Position numbers and translations under genes: made by a program. From OFTM10 sp964196195 (GTDB taxonomy: Bacteria; Actinomycetota; Acidimicrobiia; Acidimicrobiales; Aldehydirespiratoraceae), in contig CAXMSE010000092.1 of assembly GCA_964196195.1 (NCBI GenBank), positions 40,597 through 104,596 on the forward strand: a stretch of DNA of 64,000 nucleotides, written 5' to 3'. The stretch's first letter is position 1. Every line of letters starts with the position of its first letter. Positions 26,826-34,755 of the stretch are shown one piece after another. Below the pieces are notes generated by a model. That model saw only the letters and a program-made list of their open reading frames with translations, was not told where the DNA came from and searched no databases.

Positions 26826-27469
26826 CCGAGTACGACTCAATCCCGGTCCAGTAAGCCCGACGGCTCACCGTTCCACTGTGATGGCATCCTGCACTTGGAT
26901 CCACCCTGACCAACTCCGATGATACGTTTCCATCGTTGTCGACCCGACTCAACCGCTGGCACCCGACGGTACCTGGCCATTTCCGATCCTTCGCCACCCC
27001 CGTCGGTGTGGTTCCAGTCCGGTGCGACCCGACATCTGCTCTCCGGCGAGAGCCTCCCGACCCGACCTCACACCCGGCGGTGTGCGTCTGACAATCTGGT
27101 GGTTCTCCGGCGAGTGGTACTCCTCAGGTCTTCCCTCCGGACTCCTCGTGAGAGTCCTCGGTTCGGTCCTGGGGGGCACCGACAATGTCTCCGGTCGACC
27201 CACCGACCCCCGAAGGAGCCGGCCTGATCTTGCCGTGTCTCAGCCTCGGCCCGATGTCTTCGAGGATTCAAACCGAGCTTCAGGGCTTGCGCCCATCGGA
27301 TCGATCCGACGTCCCGAAGCCGGTACTTCCGCTTCGACAAGATGCATACTGGCGGGCCCCGGAGTGGTCGTCAACGGGTTGGGTCGAAATCCCCAGAAGA
27401 AGCGGGGAAAACCACCGGATATCCCCAGAGGTATCGGCCTTGTCCACAAAGTTGCCCACAGAGGGGCCT
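26826..27469. other. 644-bp convergent region without a recognisable gene
   Basis: No open frame here has plausible protein character. Visible elements are a perfect 12-bp palindrome CGGATCGATCCG (27297-27308), two copies of CTCCGGCGAG, a small CACACC/GGTGTG hairpin, and a DnaA-box-like TTGTCCACA (27440-27448) followed by TTGCCCACA (27452-27460). I see no tRNA, RNase P, tmRNA or SRP RNA consensus on either strand. Confidence 0.5.
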
Positions 27470-28741
27470 TCAGGACCCGAATCCGGCCTCCGAAAGGAGG
27501 TCGGAATAGCGAGTTGCGTGCCCTGTTACGGACTCGACGTAACTGAGTGATGTGTTGTAGCCGTAGTAGGCGCTTCTCAGGGCGCTCGGCCTGGACAGAT
27601 CTCCACCGAGCTGGCAGAGATAGCGGCCGGTCGTGAAGGCTGCGTCGTAGATGTTGTGGGGGTCGTTGATGCCGTCGCCGTTCGCATCTCGAGAGCGAAT
27701 CCGCCAGGTCTCGGGAATGAACTGCATGGGGCCGACCGCCCGATCCCACTCGGCGTCGTTGTCGAGCGAGCCGTCGTCGGTGTCGACAACCGCTCGAACC
27801 CCCGGACCACCGTCGAGCACCACCCCTATGATCGGGGAGCTGGTTCTGCCGTCGGCGCGTATCGAACGGCCACCGAGCTCGCCGTGCCGGCTCTCGACGC
27901 GCCCGATGCCGGCGATCATCCACCACTCGACGCCGCACTCAGGGCGCTGCTCGCCAAGAAGTACTTCCGCACCCAGGTAGGCGTCGAGAGCGACCACCGA
28001 GAAATCCAGGCCGGGGATGTGGGCGTTTCGGCGCGCCCGTCGCACCGCGTCGGTGGCCTGTTCGATCTCGCCGCGCAGTTCGACCAGGCTTCCCTCGTCG
28101 GCGGAGATCGCGTTGTGGAGCGAGGTCACCACGGTGCTGAGTTCGAGGGCACGACCACTGAACGCCGAGAGCTGAGCCTCAAGGTTGGAGCGCTGCTGCA
28201 ACAGGCCCCGACGGGTGGCGAACTGGGACTCGTCCACCTCGGATGCCAGCTGGCTGATTCGTGCTTCATCCGTGGCGTCGGTGGCGGAGGCCAGTGCCGA
28301 ACTGTCGGCCTCACCATGGCTCACGAAGAGGACGAGGGCCCGTTCCCTGAGCACCTTCTCGAGCACCGCGATGTCGGCATCGACGGTGGCGGCGGTGTCG
28401 TGGACCTCATCGAGGAGCTCATCAACTCCGAGCAGCTCCATTCGAGCTTCTTCCAGTCGGGTACGAGAGGTAGTGAGGCGCCTGAGCGTTTCGGCCCGGC
28501 CGAAGATGGCGCGATCGAGGCGTTCGACCGCGTCGAACCACTCACGACCCTCTAGCTCCAGGGCGATTATGCGCGGGTCGAGGGTGTCGTCGGGCACAAG
28601 GGATCCGATGGTGGGAAGTGTCGCGCCGGCGTCGCGTCCCGATGCGGGGTCGTGCGCCGCGAGCAGGCCGGTGAGGAGGACCGCGGCGAACGCGGCGGCG
28701 GTGATGCTGGTGCGGCGGCTGGACAGCGGAAGTGTGGACAC
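27470..28741 (-). CDS. Secreted lytic transglycosylase with coiled-coil region (SLT_2 type)
   Basis: Exported peptidoglycan-cleaving enzyme (423 aa). A signal peptide (AAAFAAVLLTGLLAAHDPASG) is followed by ~200 residues of alternating hydrophobic/charged helix that look coiled-coil, like peptidoglycan-hydrolase regulators. The C-terminal ~190 residues are an MltB-like fold: WWMIAGIGRVESRHG carries the probable catalytic Glu, AVGPMQFIPETW and DPHNIYDAAFTTGRYLC are family landmarks, and YYGYNTSLSYVESV lies near the end. Start is a GTG. Likely role: wall remodelling during growth or division. Confidence 0.88.
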   Translation of the reverse strand: MSTLPLSSRRTSITAAAFAAVLLTGLLAAHDPASGRDAGATLPTIGSLVPDDTLDPRIIALELEGREWFDAVERLDRAIFGRAETLRRLTTSRTRLEEARMELLGVDELLDEVHDTAATVDADIAVLEKVLRERALVLFVSHGEADSSALASATDATDEARISQLASEVDESQFATRRGLLQQRSNLEAQLSAFSGRALELSTVVTSLHNAISADEGSLVELRGEIEQATDAVRRARRNAHIPGLDFSVVALDAYLGAEVLLGEQRPECGVEWWMIAGIGRVESRHGELGGRSIRADGRTSSPIIGVVLDGGPGVRAVVDTDDGSLDNDAEWDRAVGPMQFIPETWRIRSRDANGDGINDPHNIYDAAFTTGRYLCQLGGDLSRPSALRSAYYGYNTSLSYVESVTGHATRYSDLLSEAGFGS

Positions 28742-28831
28742 AGGGACGTGAAGCCTCGGGGGCGTAATCGCCCAGAAGTCCCGCTTGACCGGCGTTCAGT
28801 GTACCGACCCCGTGGGAAGGCACGCGGATGC

Positions 28832-29587
28832 TCACGTCGGCCAGTGTCCGCGTGCCTTGAAGACCGAACGCAGCGCCTCGGGGTCGTCGGTCATCACACC
28901 ATCCACGCCGAGATCGAGAAGGCGACCGATCTCCCGAGGATCATCGATCGTCCACACATGTACGTGAAGTCCCTTGCGATGCGCAGCCGCGACGAAACGG
29001 GCCGTCACCACGACAAGCGGACCGCGGCGAACGGGCACTTGCACCACCTCGATGCCGCGCACCGGGAGGGGAAGACGCCAACCCGCACCCAGGGTGGCAG
29101 CAACCTGGGCGGGCCCTGCTCCGGTGCAGAGTCGTGGGCCCACCAGAGCCTTCAGCCGGCGAGTGCGGCGGCCGCTGAACGAGGTGACGCACACGCGCTC
29201 GACGGCCCTCACCCGGTGGAGGACGTCGGCCAGCGGTCGCACCGCGGCATCGTGTTTCGGATCGAGGTTGAACCGTGTGTCGGGGAACATTGTGAGGAGG
29301 TCGTCGAGGCGGCAGATCTCGTCGACTCCCGAAACCTTCGCCCGACTCACCTCCGCCCAGGTCAATTTCGCCACGACGCCCTCGCGGTCGGTGACGCGCC
29401 CGAGGACGTGATCGTGAAACGCCACCGCCACACCGTCGCTGGTCACATGGACATCAGTTTCGAGATGGGTGAATCCGAGGTCGACAGCGTGACGAAATGC
29501 CCGCTCCGTGTTTTCGGGATGGACACTCGCTCCCCCTCGGTGGGCGAAGCCGATCGGGCCGTCGCTGGCGAGGTATGGGTGTGGCAC
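28832..29587 (-). CDS. Glycerophosphodiester phosphodiesterase
   Basis: GDPD-family TIM-barrel hydrolase (251 aa), which releases glycerol-3-phosphate from glycerophosphodiesters. Metal and catalytic motifs are AHRGGASVHPENTERAF, HLETDVHVTSDGVAVAFHD, and HVWTIDDPREIGRLLDLG near the C terminus. No signal peptide is evident, so a cytosolic UgpQ-like role is likely. Start is a GTG with TAGGGT 7 nt upstream, a leaderless arrangement. The gene is divergent from the SirB1-like gene with 48 bp between start codons. Confidence 0.92.
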   Translation of the reverse strand: MPHPYLASDGPIGFAHRGGASVHPENTERAFRHAVDLGFTHLETDVHVTSDGVAVAFHDHVLGRVTDREGVVAKLTWAEVSRAKVSGVDEICRLDDLLTMFPDTRFNLDPKHDAAVRPLADVLHRVRAVERVCVTSFSGRRTRRLKALVGPRLCTGAGPAQVAATLGAGWRLPLPVRGIEVVQVPVRRGPLVVVTARFVAAAHRKGLHVHVWTIDDPREIGRLLDLGVDGVMTDDPEALRSVFKARGHWPT

Positions 29588-29594
29588 GCGCGTG

Positions 29595-29629
29595 ACCCTA
29601 CGTCACAGCTCCTCGGATCTGACTACGGT
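29595..29629. promoter_or_regulatory. Face-to-face leaderless promoters of GDPD and SirB1-like genes
   Basis: The minus-strand -10 (TAGGGT, complement of 29595-29600) is 7 nt from the GDPD GTG. The plus-strand -10 (TACGGT, 29624-29629) is 6 nt from the ATG at 29636. Only 23 bp separate the two boxes, so the -35 regions must overlap the opposing promoter. Confidence 0.5.
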
Positions 29630-29635
29630 GGCCGG

Positions 29636-30409
29636 ATGGAGCCTGCCGATCAGCTAGCTGAACTTTTGGCCGACCCAAACGGCTCGCTGCCCCTCGATCG
29701 AGCGCTCCTTCTGCTCGCGGCGGCTCGCCCCGGTCACACCGCGTCAGTCGAGTCCGGTATGGCTGCGCTCGACGAACTCGCCTCAGGGTGCGCCGACCCG
29801 ACCGTCACCGGACTTACCCGCCACCTGTTTCACGAGGAGGGATTCAGCGGCGACCACACCGACTACCACGATCCCCGAAACTCACTGCTCGACGAAGTGT
29901 TGAGCCGGCGCATCGGGATGCCCATAACGCTCGGGGTCGTGCTGCTGGAGACCGGACGCCGGCTCGGTGTCGGTCTCGACGGGATCGGCATGCCCGGCCA
30001 TTTCCTGGTGCGTGATCGCGTGCTCACCGAGGTGTTCGTCGACCCATATCACGATGGGGCCCAGATCAACGAGGATCAATGCCTGGCTCGGTTCCGTTCG
30101 ATCCACGGACCTGATGCCACCTTCGATCCCCGTTTCCTCGAGCCAATCGACAGCCGAGCCATCGTCGGCCGAATCCTCAACAACCTCACTGCTTCGTTTC
30201 GGGGCCGTAGCCCGAGAGACCTCGACTGGGTCCTGGATCTCAGGGTGCAACTTCCTGCTCCACCACCGGATCAGAGAGCGCTCGCCCAGCTGTGCGAGGG
30301 GCGGGGCCGCTACGAGGACGCAGCCGACCTGCTCGAGCAGCTAGCCCTTTCCACCGGTAGCGAGGCCGCGGCTGAGCGGGCGTTCCTACTGAGGGCACGC
30401 CTCAATTGA
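29636..30409 (+). CDS. SirB1/transglutaminase-like family protein
   Basis: Cytosolic protein (257 aa) of the SirB1 (YchA) family, a transglutaminase-related fold of unknown activity. Landmarks: YHDPRNSLLDEVLSRRIGMP, GVGLDGIGMPGHFLVR and FVDPYHDGAQI in the middle, then NNLTASF and a C-terminal TPR-like helical segment (EGRGRYEDAADLLEQLA). A much longer open frame upstream is an artefact of high GC that overlaps the GDPD gene. The ATG at 29636 is supported by a -10 box 6 nt before it. Confidence 0.85.
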   Translation: MEPADQLAELLADPNGSLPLDRALLLLAAARPGHTASVESGMAALDELASGCADPTVTGLTRHLFHEEGFSGDHTDYHDPRNSLLDEVLSRRIGMPITLGVVLLETGRRLGVGLDGIGMPGHFLVRDRVLTEVFVDPYHDGAQINEDQCLARFRSIHGPDATFDPRFLEPIDSRAIVGRILNNLTASFRGRSPRDLDWVLDLRVQLPAPPPDQRALAQLCEGRGRYEDAADLLEQLALSTGSEAAAERAFLLRARLN

Positions 30410-30432
30410 ACCGCTCCTCAACCCACGCGCGC

Positions 30433-30438
30433 TAGCGT
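30433..30438 (+). promoter_or_regulatory. Leaderless -10 box of pyruvate kinase
   Basis: TAGCGT lies 6 nt before the ATG at 30445, with no Shine-Dalgarno sequence between them. Confidence 0.5.
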
Positions 30439-30444
30439 CGCCGA

Positions 30445-31875
30445 ATGCATCGCCGTACCAAAATCGTCGCCACCATCGGCCCGTCATCTGAAGACGAGGC
30501 CACGCTTAGGGCGATGATCCGCGCCGGAATGGACGTCGCCCGTATCGGTCTCGCCCACAACACCATCGACGAGGGACTCGAGCGCTACCACCGGATCCGT
30601 GCGGTCTCCGCGGAAGAAGGCCAGCGAGTCGGCATCCTCGTCGATCTCCCCGGACCCAAGGTGAGAGCCGCATCCTTCGGTGAGGACGGAGTGGATGTGC
30701 CCACCGGATCGTCGGTGGAGCTCAGGATCGGGTCGGATTCTTCGACCAACAGCGTAATCGAAGTCGATTACGTCGGCCTCACATCCGACATGCAGCCCGG
30801 TGATCGACTCACCATCGGCGACGGGGGAGCGGTGCTCGAGATCACCGACAAGAACGTCGACAAGATCCTCGCCACCGTCGTGCACGGCAGCCGGCTGAGG
30901 GGCCGGCCGGGTGTACACGTCCCGAGCGATCGCCTCCAGATTCCCACCCCTACCCCCGAGGACTTCGTGGCCCTCGACGCCTTCGTCGAAGCCGGCGTCG
31001 ACATGGTGGCCATCTCGTTCGTCCGCTCGGCCCACGACATCCGTCGCGTCGGTACCGAGCCCCACCCACGTGGCCCCCTCGTGATCGCCAAGATCGAGAC
31101 CCGTGCGGCAGTCGACAACCTGTCTGGGATAATCGAGGCCGCTGGTGCGGTGATGGTTGCACGCGGCGACCTGGGCAACGAGTGCAGCCTCGAAGACCTT
31201 CCCCATCTTCAGAAGCAGATCATTCGGGAGTGCATAGCCGGCGGCCGTCCTGTGATCACCGCCACCCAGATGCTCGAATCGATGGTCACCAGCCCTGCCC
31301 CCACTCGCGCCGAGGCGTCCGATGTCGCCAATGCAGTGTTCGACGGCTCATCGGCGGTGATGCTTTCGGGTGAAAACGCGATCGGGGTCGACCCGGTCAA
31401 CGTGGTGCGCACCATGAGCCGTATCGCTCGTCGAGCCGACGAGGAGATGGACTACGAGGCCTGGGCCCAACAGTTGTCCGAGATGCGCATGACCGAGTCC
31501 GATGCGGGCTCGGCGTCGGTCACCGATGCCATGACCATGGCTACTTGGCGTGCCGCGGCGGAGCTCGGGATCGACAATGTGTTGTGTATCTCCGGCTCGG
31601 GTTTCACGGTGCGCTCGATGGCTCGCTTCCGCCCGGAAGCGAATATCCTCGGATTCTCCACGAGTGAGGCCACTGTGCAGCAGCTCACCTTGAGTTGGGG
31701 CACCACACCCATCCTGATGAGTTCCGGCGGGTCCAATGAGGAAATGGCCTTCGAGGCGATCCGGCTGGCCAAGGCCGCCGGCCATGTGCGTGCCGGCGAA
31801 CTCGTTGGGGTATTGGCCGGCTCCGACAGCAGATCGCGGGCCACCAACGTCCTGCGCCTCGAGCGGGTGCCCTAG
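30445..31875 (+). CDS. pyk: Pyruvate kinase
   Basis: Last step of glycolysis: phosphoenolpyruvate + ADP to pyruvate + ATP (476 aa, normal). The N terminus RRTKIVATIGPSSEDEATL and the active-site segment VMVARGDLGNECSLEDLPH are diagnostic; the adjacent KQIIRECIAGGRPVITATQM and a C-terminal allosteric-type domain follow. The catalytic lysine lies in LVIAKIETRAAVDNL. ARIGLAHNT replaces the more usual ARLNFSHG in the substrate loop, a mild divergence. It converges on a small membrane protein gene with a 3-bp gap. Confidence 0.95.
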   Translation: MHRRTKIVATIGPSSEDEATLRAMIRAGMDVARIGLAHNTIDEGLERYHRIRAVSAEEGQRVGILVDLPGPKVRAASFGEDGVDVPTGSSVELRIGSDSSTNSVIEVDYVGLTSDMQPGDRLTIGDGGAVLEITDKNVDKILATVVHGSRLRGRPGVHVPSDRLQIPTPTPEDFVALDAFVEAGVDMVAISFVRSAHDIRRVGTEPHPRGPLVIAKIETRAAVDNLSGIIEAAGAVMVARGDLGNECSLEDLPHLQKQIIRECIAGGRPVITATQMLESMVTSPAPTRAEASDVANAVFDGSSAVMLSGENAIGVDPVNVVRTMSRIARRADEEMDYEAWAQQLSEMRMTESDAGSASVTDAMTMATWRAAAELGIDNVLCISGSGFTVRSMARFRPEANILGFSTSEATVQQLTLSWGTTPILMSSGGSNEEMAFEAIRLAKAAGHVRAGELVGVLAGSDSRSRATNVLRLERVP

Positions 31876-31878
31876 CAA

Positions 31879-32145
31879 CTATCGACAGTCGGCTGCTCGG
31901 GCGCCGGCGGGAAGTTCGAGCTCGGCCCCGTAGAGGCTGCATTCGCACGTCTCCACACAGTTCTCGAGGTCTTCGCGCTGGATCCAGAGTGAGAGGCCTA
32001 CGCCCGCCAGGACCACGAAGAGCAGGAACTTGGTGATCGCCCGCTGCACGAAGCGCACCACCAGGAACATCACATAGACCACGAACCCGATACCGCCGAG
32101 GATCGCCCAACGCAGGGTTTCGGGATCGAGCCACTCGGGAAGCAT
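31879..32145 (-). CDS. Small two-helix membrane protein
   Basis: 88-residue protein with two hydrophobic helices (WAILGGIGFVVYVMFLVV and FLLFVVLAGVGLSLWI), joined by a basic loop RFVQRAITK, and a cysteine-rich tail (ENCVETCECSLYG) that would face outward if the basic loop is inside. The longer frame upstream runs antisense to three genes and is rejected; the ATG at 32145 gives a natural N terminus. No family is recognised. It converges with pyruvate kinase and is divergent from the DUF3151 gene. Confidence 0.7.
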   Translation of the reverse strand: MLPEWLDPETLRWAILGGIGFVVYVMFLVVRFVQRAITKFLLFVVLAGVGLSLWIQREDLENCVETCECSLYGAELELPAGARAADCR

Positions 32146-32190
32146 CAAGGAAGCGTAACCGCCTCCCTGGGGGCCAGCGGCGCACCCCTG

Positions 32191-32196
32191 TAGGCT
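32191..32196 (+). promoter_or_regulatory. Leaderless -10 box of the DUF3151 gene
   Basis: TAGGCT lies 8 nt before the ATG at 32205; no ribosome-binding site is seen. Confidence 0.45.
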
Positions 32197-32204
32197 CCCG
32201 ATCC

Positions 32205-32636
32205 ATGAGCGATCGCCCGGTAAACTTGTCGATGTCTGGTCCCCCCGAGACAATCCTCGATGGAGAGCCCAGGGAGGCGCTGGACGAGCTGAGAGCGGCC
32301 ATGGCGGCTCCCGACCCTGTGGCTTCCATCGGAGCGGTGTGCCAACGCTGGCCCCGCTTCCTCGAAGCGTGGGCGTCGTTGGGCGACGCCGTAGACGAGC
32401 CCGCCCTCGCTTACGCGGCCTATCGCACCGGCTATCACCGCGGGCTCGACCGGCTCCGTGCCAACGGCTGGAGAGGAAGTGGCTACGCACGCTGGAGCCA
32501 CGAGACCAACCGTGGTTTCCTGAGGTCCCTGAGCGGACTCCAGCGTGTTGCTTCGGAGATTGGAGAGGCCGACGAAGACGAGCGGTGCCGCCTCTTCCTG
32601 CACCAACTCGACCCCGAGTGGCCGCCTGCCGAATGA
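32205..32636 (+). CDS. DUF3151 family protein
   Basis: 143-residue actinobacterial protein of unknown function. The segment RWPRFLEAWASLGDAVDEP, then AYRTGYHRGLDRLRANGWRG and the C-terminal CRLFLHQLDPEWPP, are characteristic of the family. It is helical and soluble with no signal peptide. Its stop overlaps the mobA start (ATGA), so the two genes are translationally coupled; the functional link is unknown. Confidence 0.85.
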   Translation: MSDRPVNLSMSGPPETILDGEPREALDELRAAMAAPDPVASIGAVCQRWPRFLEAWASLGDAVDEPALAYAAYRTGYHRGLDRLRANGWRGSGYARWSHETNRGFLRSLSGLQRVASEIGEADEDERCRLFLHQLDPEWPPAE

Positions 32637-33190
32637 TCCTCGGAGGTGCGGTGTTGGCCGGAGGCGAAAGCCGCCGAATGGGCCGCGACAAGGCTTTCAT
32701 CGATCTCGGTGGTCGCCCCCTTTTGCAAGTGGCGGTGGATGCCCTCAGGTCGGCCGACGCCGAACCCATCGTCGTCGTCGGCGGAGACGCCTCAGCGGTG
32801 GCAGGTCTCGGTCTTGAGTACGTCGCCGATGAGTGGCCGGGGGAGGGGCCTCTCGGTGCAATCATCACGGCGCTCGACGTCCTCAGAAACGATCTCGTGG
32901 CAGTTCTCTCCTGCGATCTCACCGAGGCGTCGCCGCTGGCCGTGCGGACAGTGGCCGGAGCGGTGGGATCATCCGACGTGGCCGTAGCGGTGATCGATGG
33001 CCATTCCCAGTGGCACCATGCGGTCTGGCGCAGATCGGCGCGCGTCAAGCTGAGGGCAGCCTTCGACTCTGGCATACGCGCCCCGAGGTTCGCGGTGGAG
33101 GACTTGGCGATCACTCGCGTGCTCGATGGTGACCCCTGCTGGTTCCACGATGCGGATCATCCCGATGATCTGCCCACCTCCGAGCTCTGA
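32633..33190 (+). CDS. mobA: Molybdenum cofactor guanylyltransferase-like protein
   Basis: NTP-transferase fold protein (185 aa). MobA attaches GMP to molybdopterin. The nucleotide signature AVLAGGESRRMGRDKAF is complete, and SCDLTEAS occupies the metal-binding Asp position. The ATG at 32633 overlaps the DUF3151 stop; an in-frame extension to 32339 is antisense-like filler. No other molybdenum cofactor gene is in the window, so another NTP-transferase substrate is possible. A 14-bp inverted repeat follows the stop. Confidence 0.8.
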   Translation: MILGGAVLAGGESRRMGRDKAFIDLGGRPLLQVAVDALRSADAEPIVVVGGDASAVAGLGLEYVADEWPGEGPLGAIITALDVLRNDLVAVLSCDLTEASPLAVRTVAGAVGSSDVAVAVIDGHSQWHHAVWRRSARVKLRAAFDSGIRAPRFAVEDLAITRVLDGDPCWFHDADHPDDLPTSEL

Positions 33191-33215
33191 TAGATCTCAA
33201 CAGGGCTTCACTGCC

Positions 33216-33254
33216 GATGGATGCACTTGTGGCTACGCTCCAAGTGCATCCATC
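33216..33254 (+). terminator. 14-bp perfect inverted repeat between mobA and RNase D
   Basis: GATGGATGCACTTG (33216-33229) pairs perfectly with CAAGTGCATCCATC (33241-33254) around an 11-nt loop. It begins 25 bp after the mobA stop. There is no T-tract; it is either a terminator or a dyad operator for the next gene. Confidence 0.55.
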
Positions 33255-33305
33255 AGGATGCATGAAGTCTCCCGAGACCGTTCTCCCCGACACGAAGGCC
33301 CCAGC

Positions 33306-34478
33306 TTGAGTTCTTCAGTGCGCCCCCATCGATTCATCGATACCGCCGCCGAACTCGCTTCAGTACTCGATCAGCTCTCCACCCAGCCGCGCTACGCCCT
33401 CGATACCGAATTCCACCGCGAGCGCACCTACTGGCCGCGCGTTGCTCTGCTCCAGTTCGCGTGGCCCGGCGAGCTTGTCCTCATCGACCCGCTCGCAGTC
33501 GACCTTGCCCCGCTGAAGGACCTGATGGAGAGCGACAGCCTCGCTGTCCTCCATGCTGCTTCCCAGGATCTGGAAGTATTGGAGCTGGCCTGCGGCGCAC
33601 CTCCGCGGCGCCTCTTCGACACCCAGATCGCCGCGGGCTTCCTTGGCATGTCCACCCCCTCGTTGGCGTCGTTGCACGAGAGGGAACTGGGCGTACAGCT
33701 CCCCAAGGGACACCGACTCACGGACTGGCTGGAGCGGCCCCTGCGCGACGCCCAGCTCGATTACGCCGCCGCCGATGTCGCTCGCCTCCTCGAGATCCAC
33801 GATCTTCTCGTCGCCCAGCTTGAAGACCGGGGACGCCTGCCCTGGGCCCAGGAAGAGTTCGAGATTCTCCGCTGCCGCGACCGTGGCCCTCGTGAGCCTC
33901 TCGAAGCCTGGCGCAAGATCAAGGAGGCCAGACACCTCAAGGGCAGCGCGGTGAGCATCGCCAGATCGGTGGCCGCGTGGCGCGAGCGTCGGGCCGCCGA
34001 AATCGATCAACCCGTGCGCTTCGTGCTCAGCGACATCGCGATCGTTGCGATATCACAGTCGGTGCCAGATTCGCAAGAGGAGCTCGGGAAGGTGCGAGGG
34101 GTCGACAGGGGAATGGCCAAGGGTTCGATCGGTAACCAGGTCCTCGCCGCGGTGAGGGATGGGGCCGAGACCGAGTGGCGTCCGCCCCGGCCCGAGAAGC
34201 ACCGCCAGGACGCCCGCGAGCTGAGGCCGGCGGTGGCCCTGGTGGCCGCTTGGGTCAATCAACTCGCCCGCGATAAGGAGCTCGACCCTGCGCTTCTCGC
34301 CACCCGAGCCGATGTCGAGGCGCTCGTCCGAGGCGACGACGACGCCCGCCTGGCCGAGGGTTGGCGAGCCGAGATGGCCGGAGGCCCGATCACGCGCCTG
34401 GTTGCTGGCGACGCAGCTCTGGCGTTCGAACGCGGTTCGGTAGTGCTCGAGGAGCGAAGTCGACGCTCCGTCACCTGA
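33306..34478 (+). CDS. rnd: Ribonuclease D
   Basis: 3'-5' exoribonuclease used in tRNA and stable-RNA maturation (390 aa). DEDDy exonuclease motifs: ALDTEFHRE (Exo I), VLHAASQDLEVLE (Exo II) and DYAAADVARLLEIHDLL (Exo III with Tyr and Asp). One or two HRDC-like helical domains follow (AWRERRAAEIDQPVRFVLSD). The start is uncertain: TTG at 33306 or GTG at 33318 both fit. An ATG at 33257 would put its ribosome site inside the hairpin, and the longest frame overlaps mobA, so both are rejected. Confidence 0.88.
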   Translation: MSSSVRPHRFIDTAAELASVLDQLSTQPRYALDTEFHRERTYWPRVALLQFAWPGELVLIDPLAVDLAPLKDLMESDSLAVLHAASQDLEVLELACGAPPRRLFDTQIAAGFLGMSTPSLASLHERELGVQLPKGHRLTDWLERPLRDAQLDYAAADVARLLEIHDLLVAQLEDRGRLPWAQEEFEILRCRDRGPREPLEAWRKIKEARHLKGSAVSIARSVAAWRERRAAEIDQPVRFVLSDIAIVAISQSVPDSQEELGKVRGVDRGMAKGSIGNQVLAAVRDGAETEWRPPRPEKHRQDARELRPAVALVAAWVNQLARDKELDPALLATRADVEALVRGDDDARLAEGWRAEMAGGPITRLVAGDAALAFERGSVVLEERSRRSVT

Positions 34479-34528
34479 CCCCGCCGCCAAACGGGGCCGG
34501 CGACGTAGGGGGAGAGCCGATCTGTGGT

Positions 34529-34534
34529 TACAAT
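34529..34534 (+). promoter_or_regulatory. -10 box of the 56-aa acidic protein gene
   Basis: TACAAT, close to consensus, lies 36 nt before the GTG at 34571. An AGGGAG at 34556-34561 provides a ribosome site, so this transcript should carry a short leader, unlike most neighbours. Confidence 0.45.
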
Positions 34535-34570
34535 TGCGTGTCTTGATGTCCTCGACAGGGAGCCTGAGCC

Positions 34571-34741
34571 GTGAAGAAGGGGCGACACCGGCGGTATGAA
34601 GAAGCCCGCGAGCTGAAGCGTTCGCACGATGGCGACTTCGATTCCCTTCTGGAGAGCCTTTCAGACGATGACGATGGGGCTGTGAAGCCCGAGCACGCAG
34701 CCTGGGCCGACGAATTCGACGACACGACTGAAGAAGACTGA
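34571..34741 (+). CDS. 56-residue basic/acidic microprotein
   Basis: Short gene between RNase D and the ClC gene, too small for usual ORF cut-offs. The N terminus is strongly basic (KKGRHRRYEEARELKR) and the rest strongly acidic, ending ADEFDDTTEED. It has a good -10 box and a ribosome site. No membrane helix or metal motif. The bipolar charge suggests a nucleic-acid or ribosome-associated small protein, but this is only inference. Confidence 0.6.
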   Translation: MKKGRHRRYEEARELKRSHDGDFDSLLESLSDDDDGAVKPEHAAWADEFDDTTEED

Positions 34742-34755
34742 GCCTCTCCGGAGCG

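Noticed and set aside
27255..27290. GGTTTGAATCC on the minus strand, considered as a tRNA T-arm
   Set aside because: The flanking arms do not form a T-stem and no cloverleaf or anticodon arm is present.
27420..27460. DnaA-box-like cluster considered as a replication origin
   Set aside because: Only one good match (TTGTCCACA) plus weak ones, and no dnaA/dnaN nearby.
28652..29635. Long upstream extension of the SirB1-like open frame
   Set aside because: It runs antisense over the GDPD gene with low-complexity composition; the leaderless ATG at 29636 gives the family N terminus.
32146..33114. Upstream extension of the 88-aa membrane protein frame
   Set aside because: Antisense to DUF3151 and mobA and rich in Arg/Ser/Pro, typical of a high-GC shadow frame.
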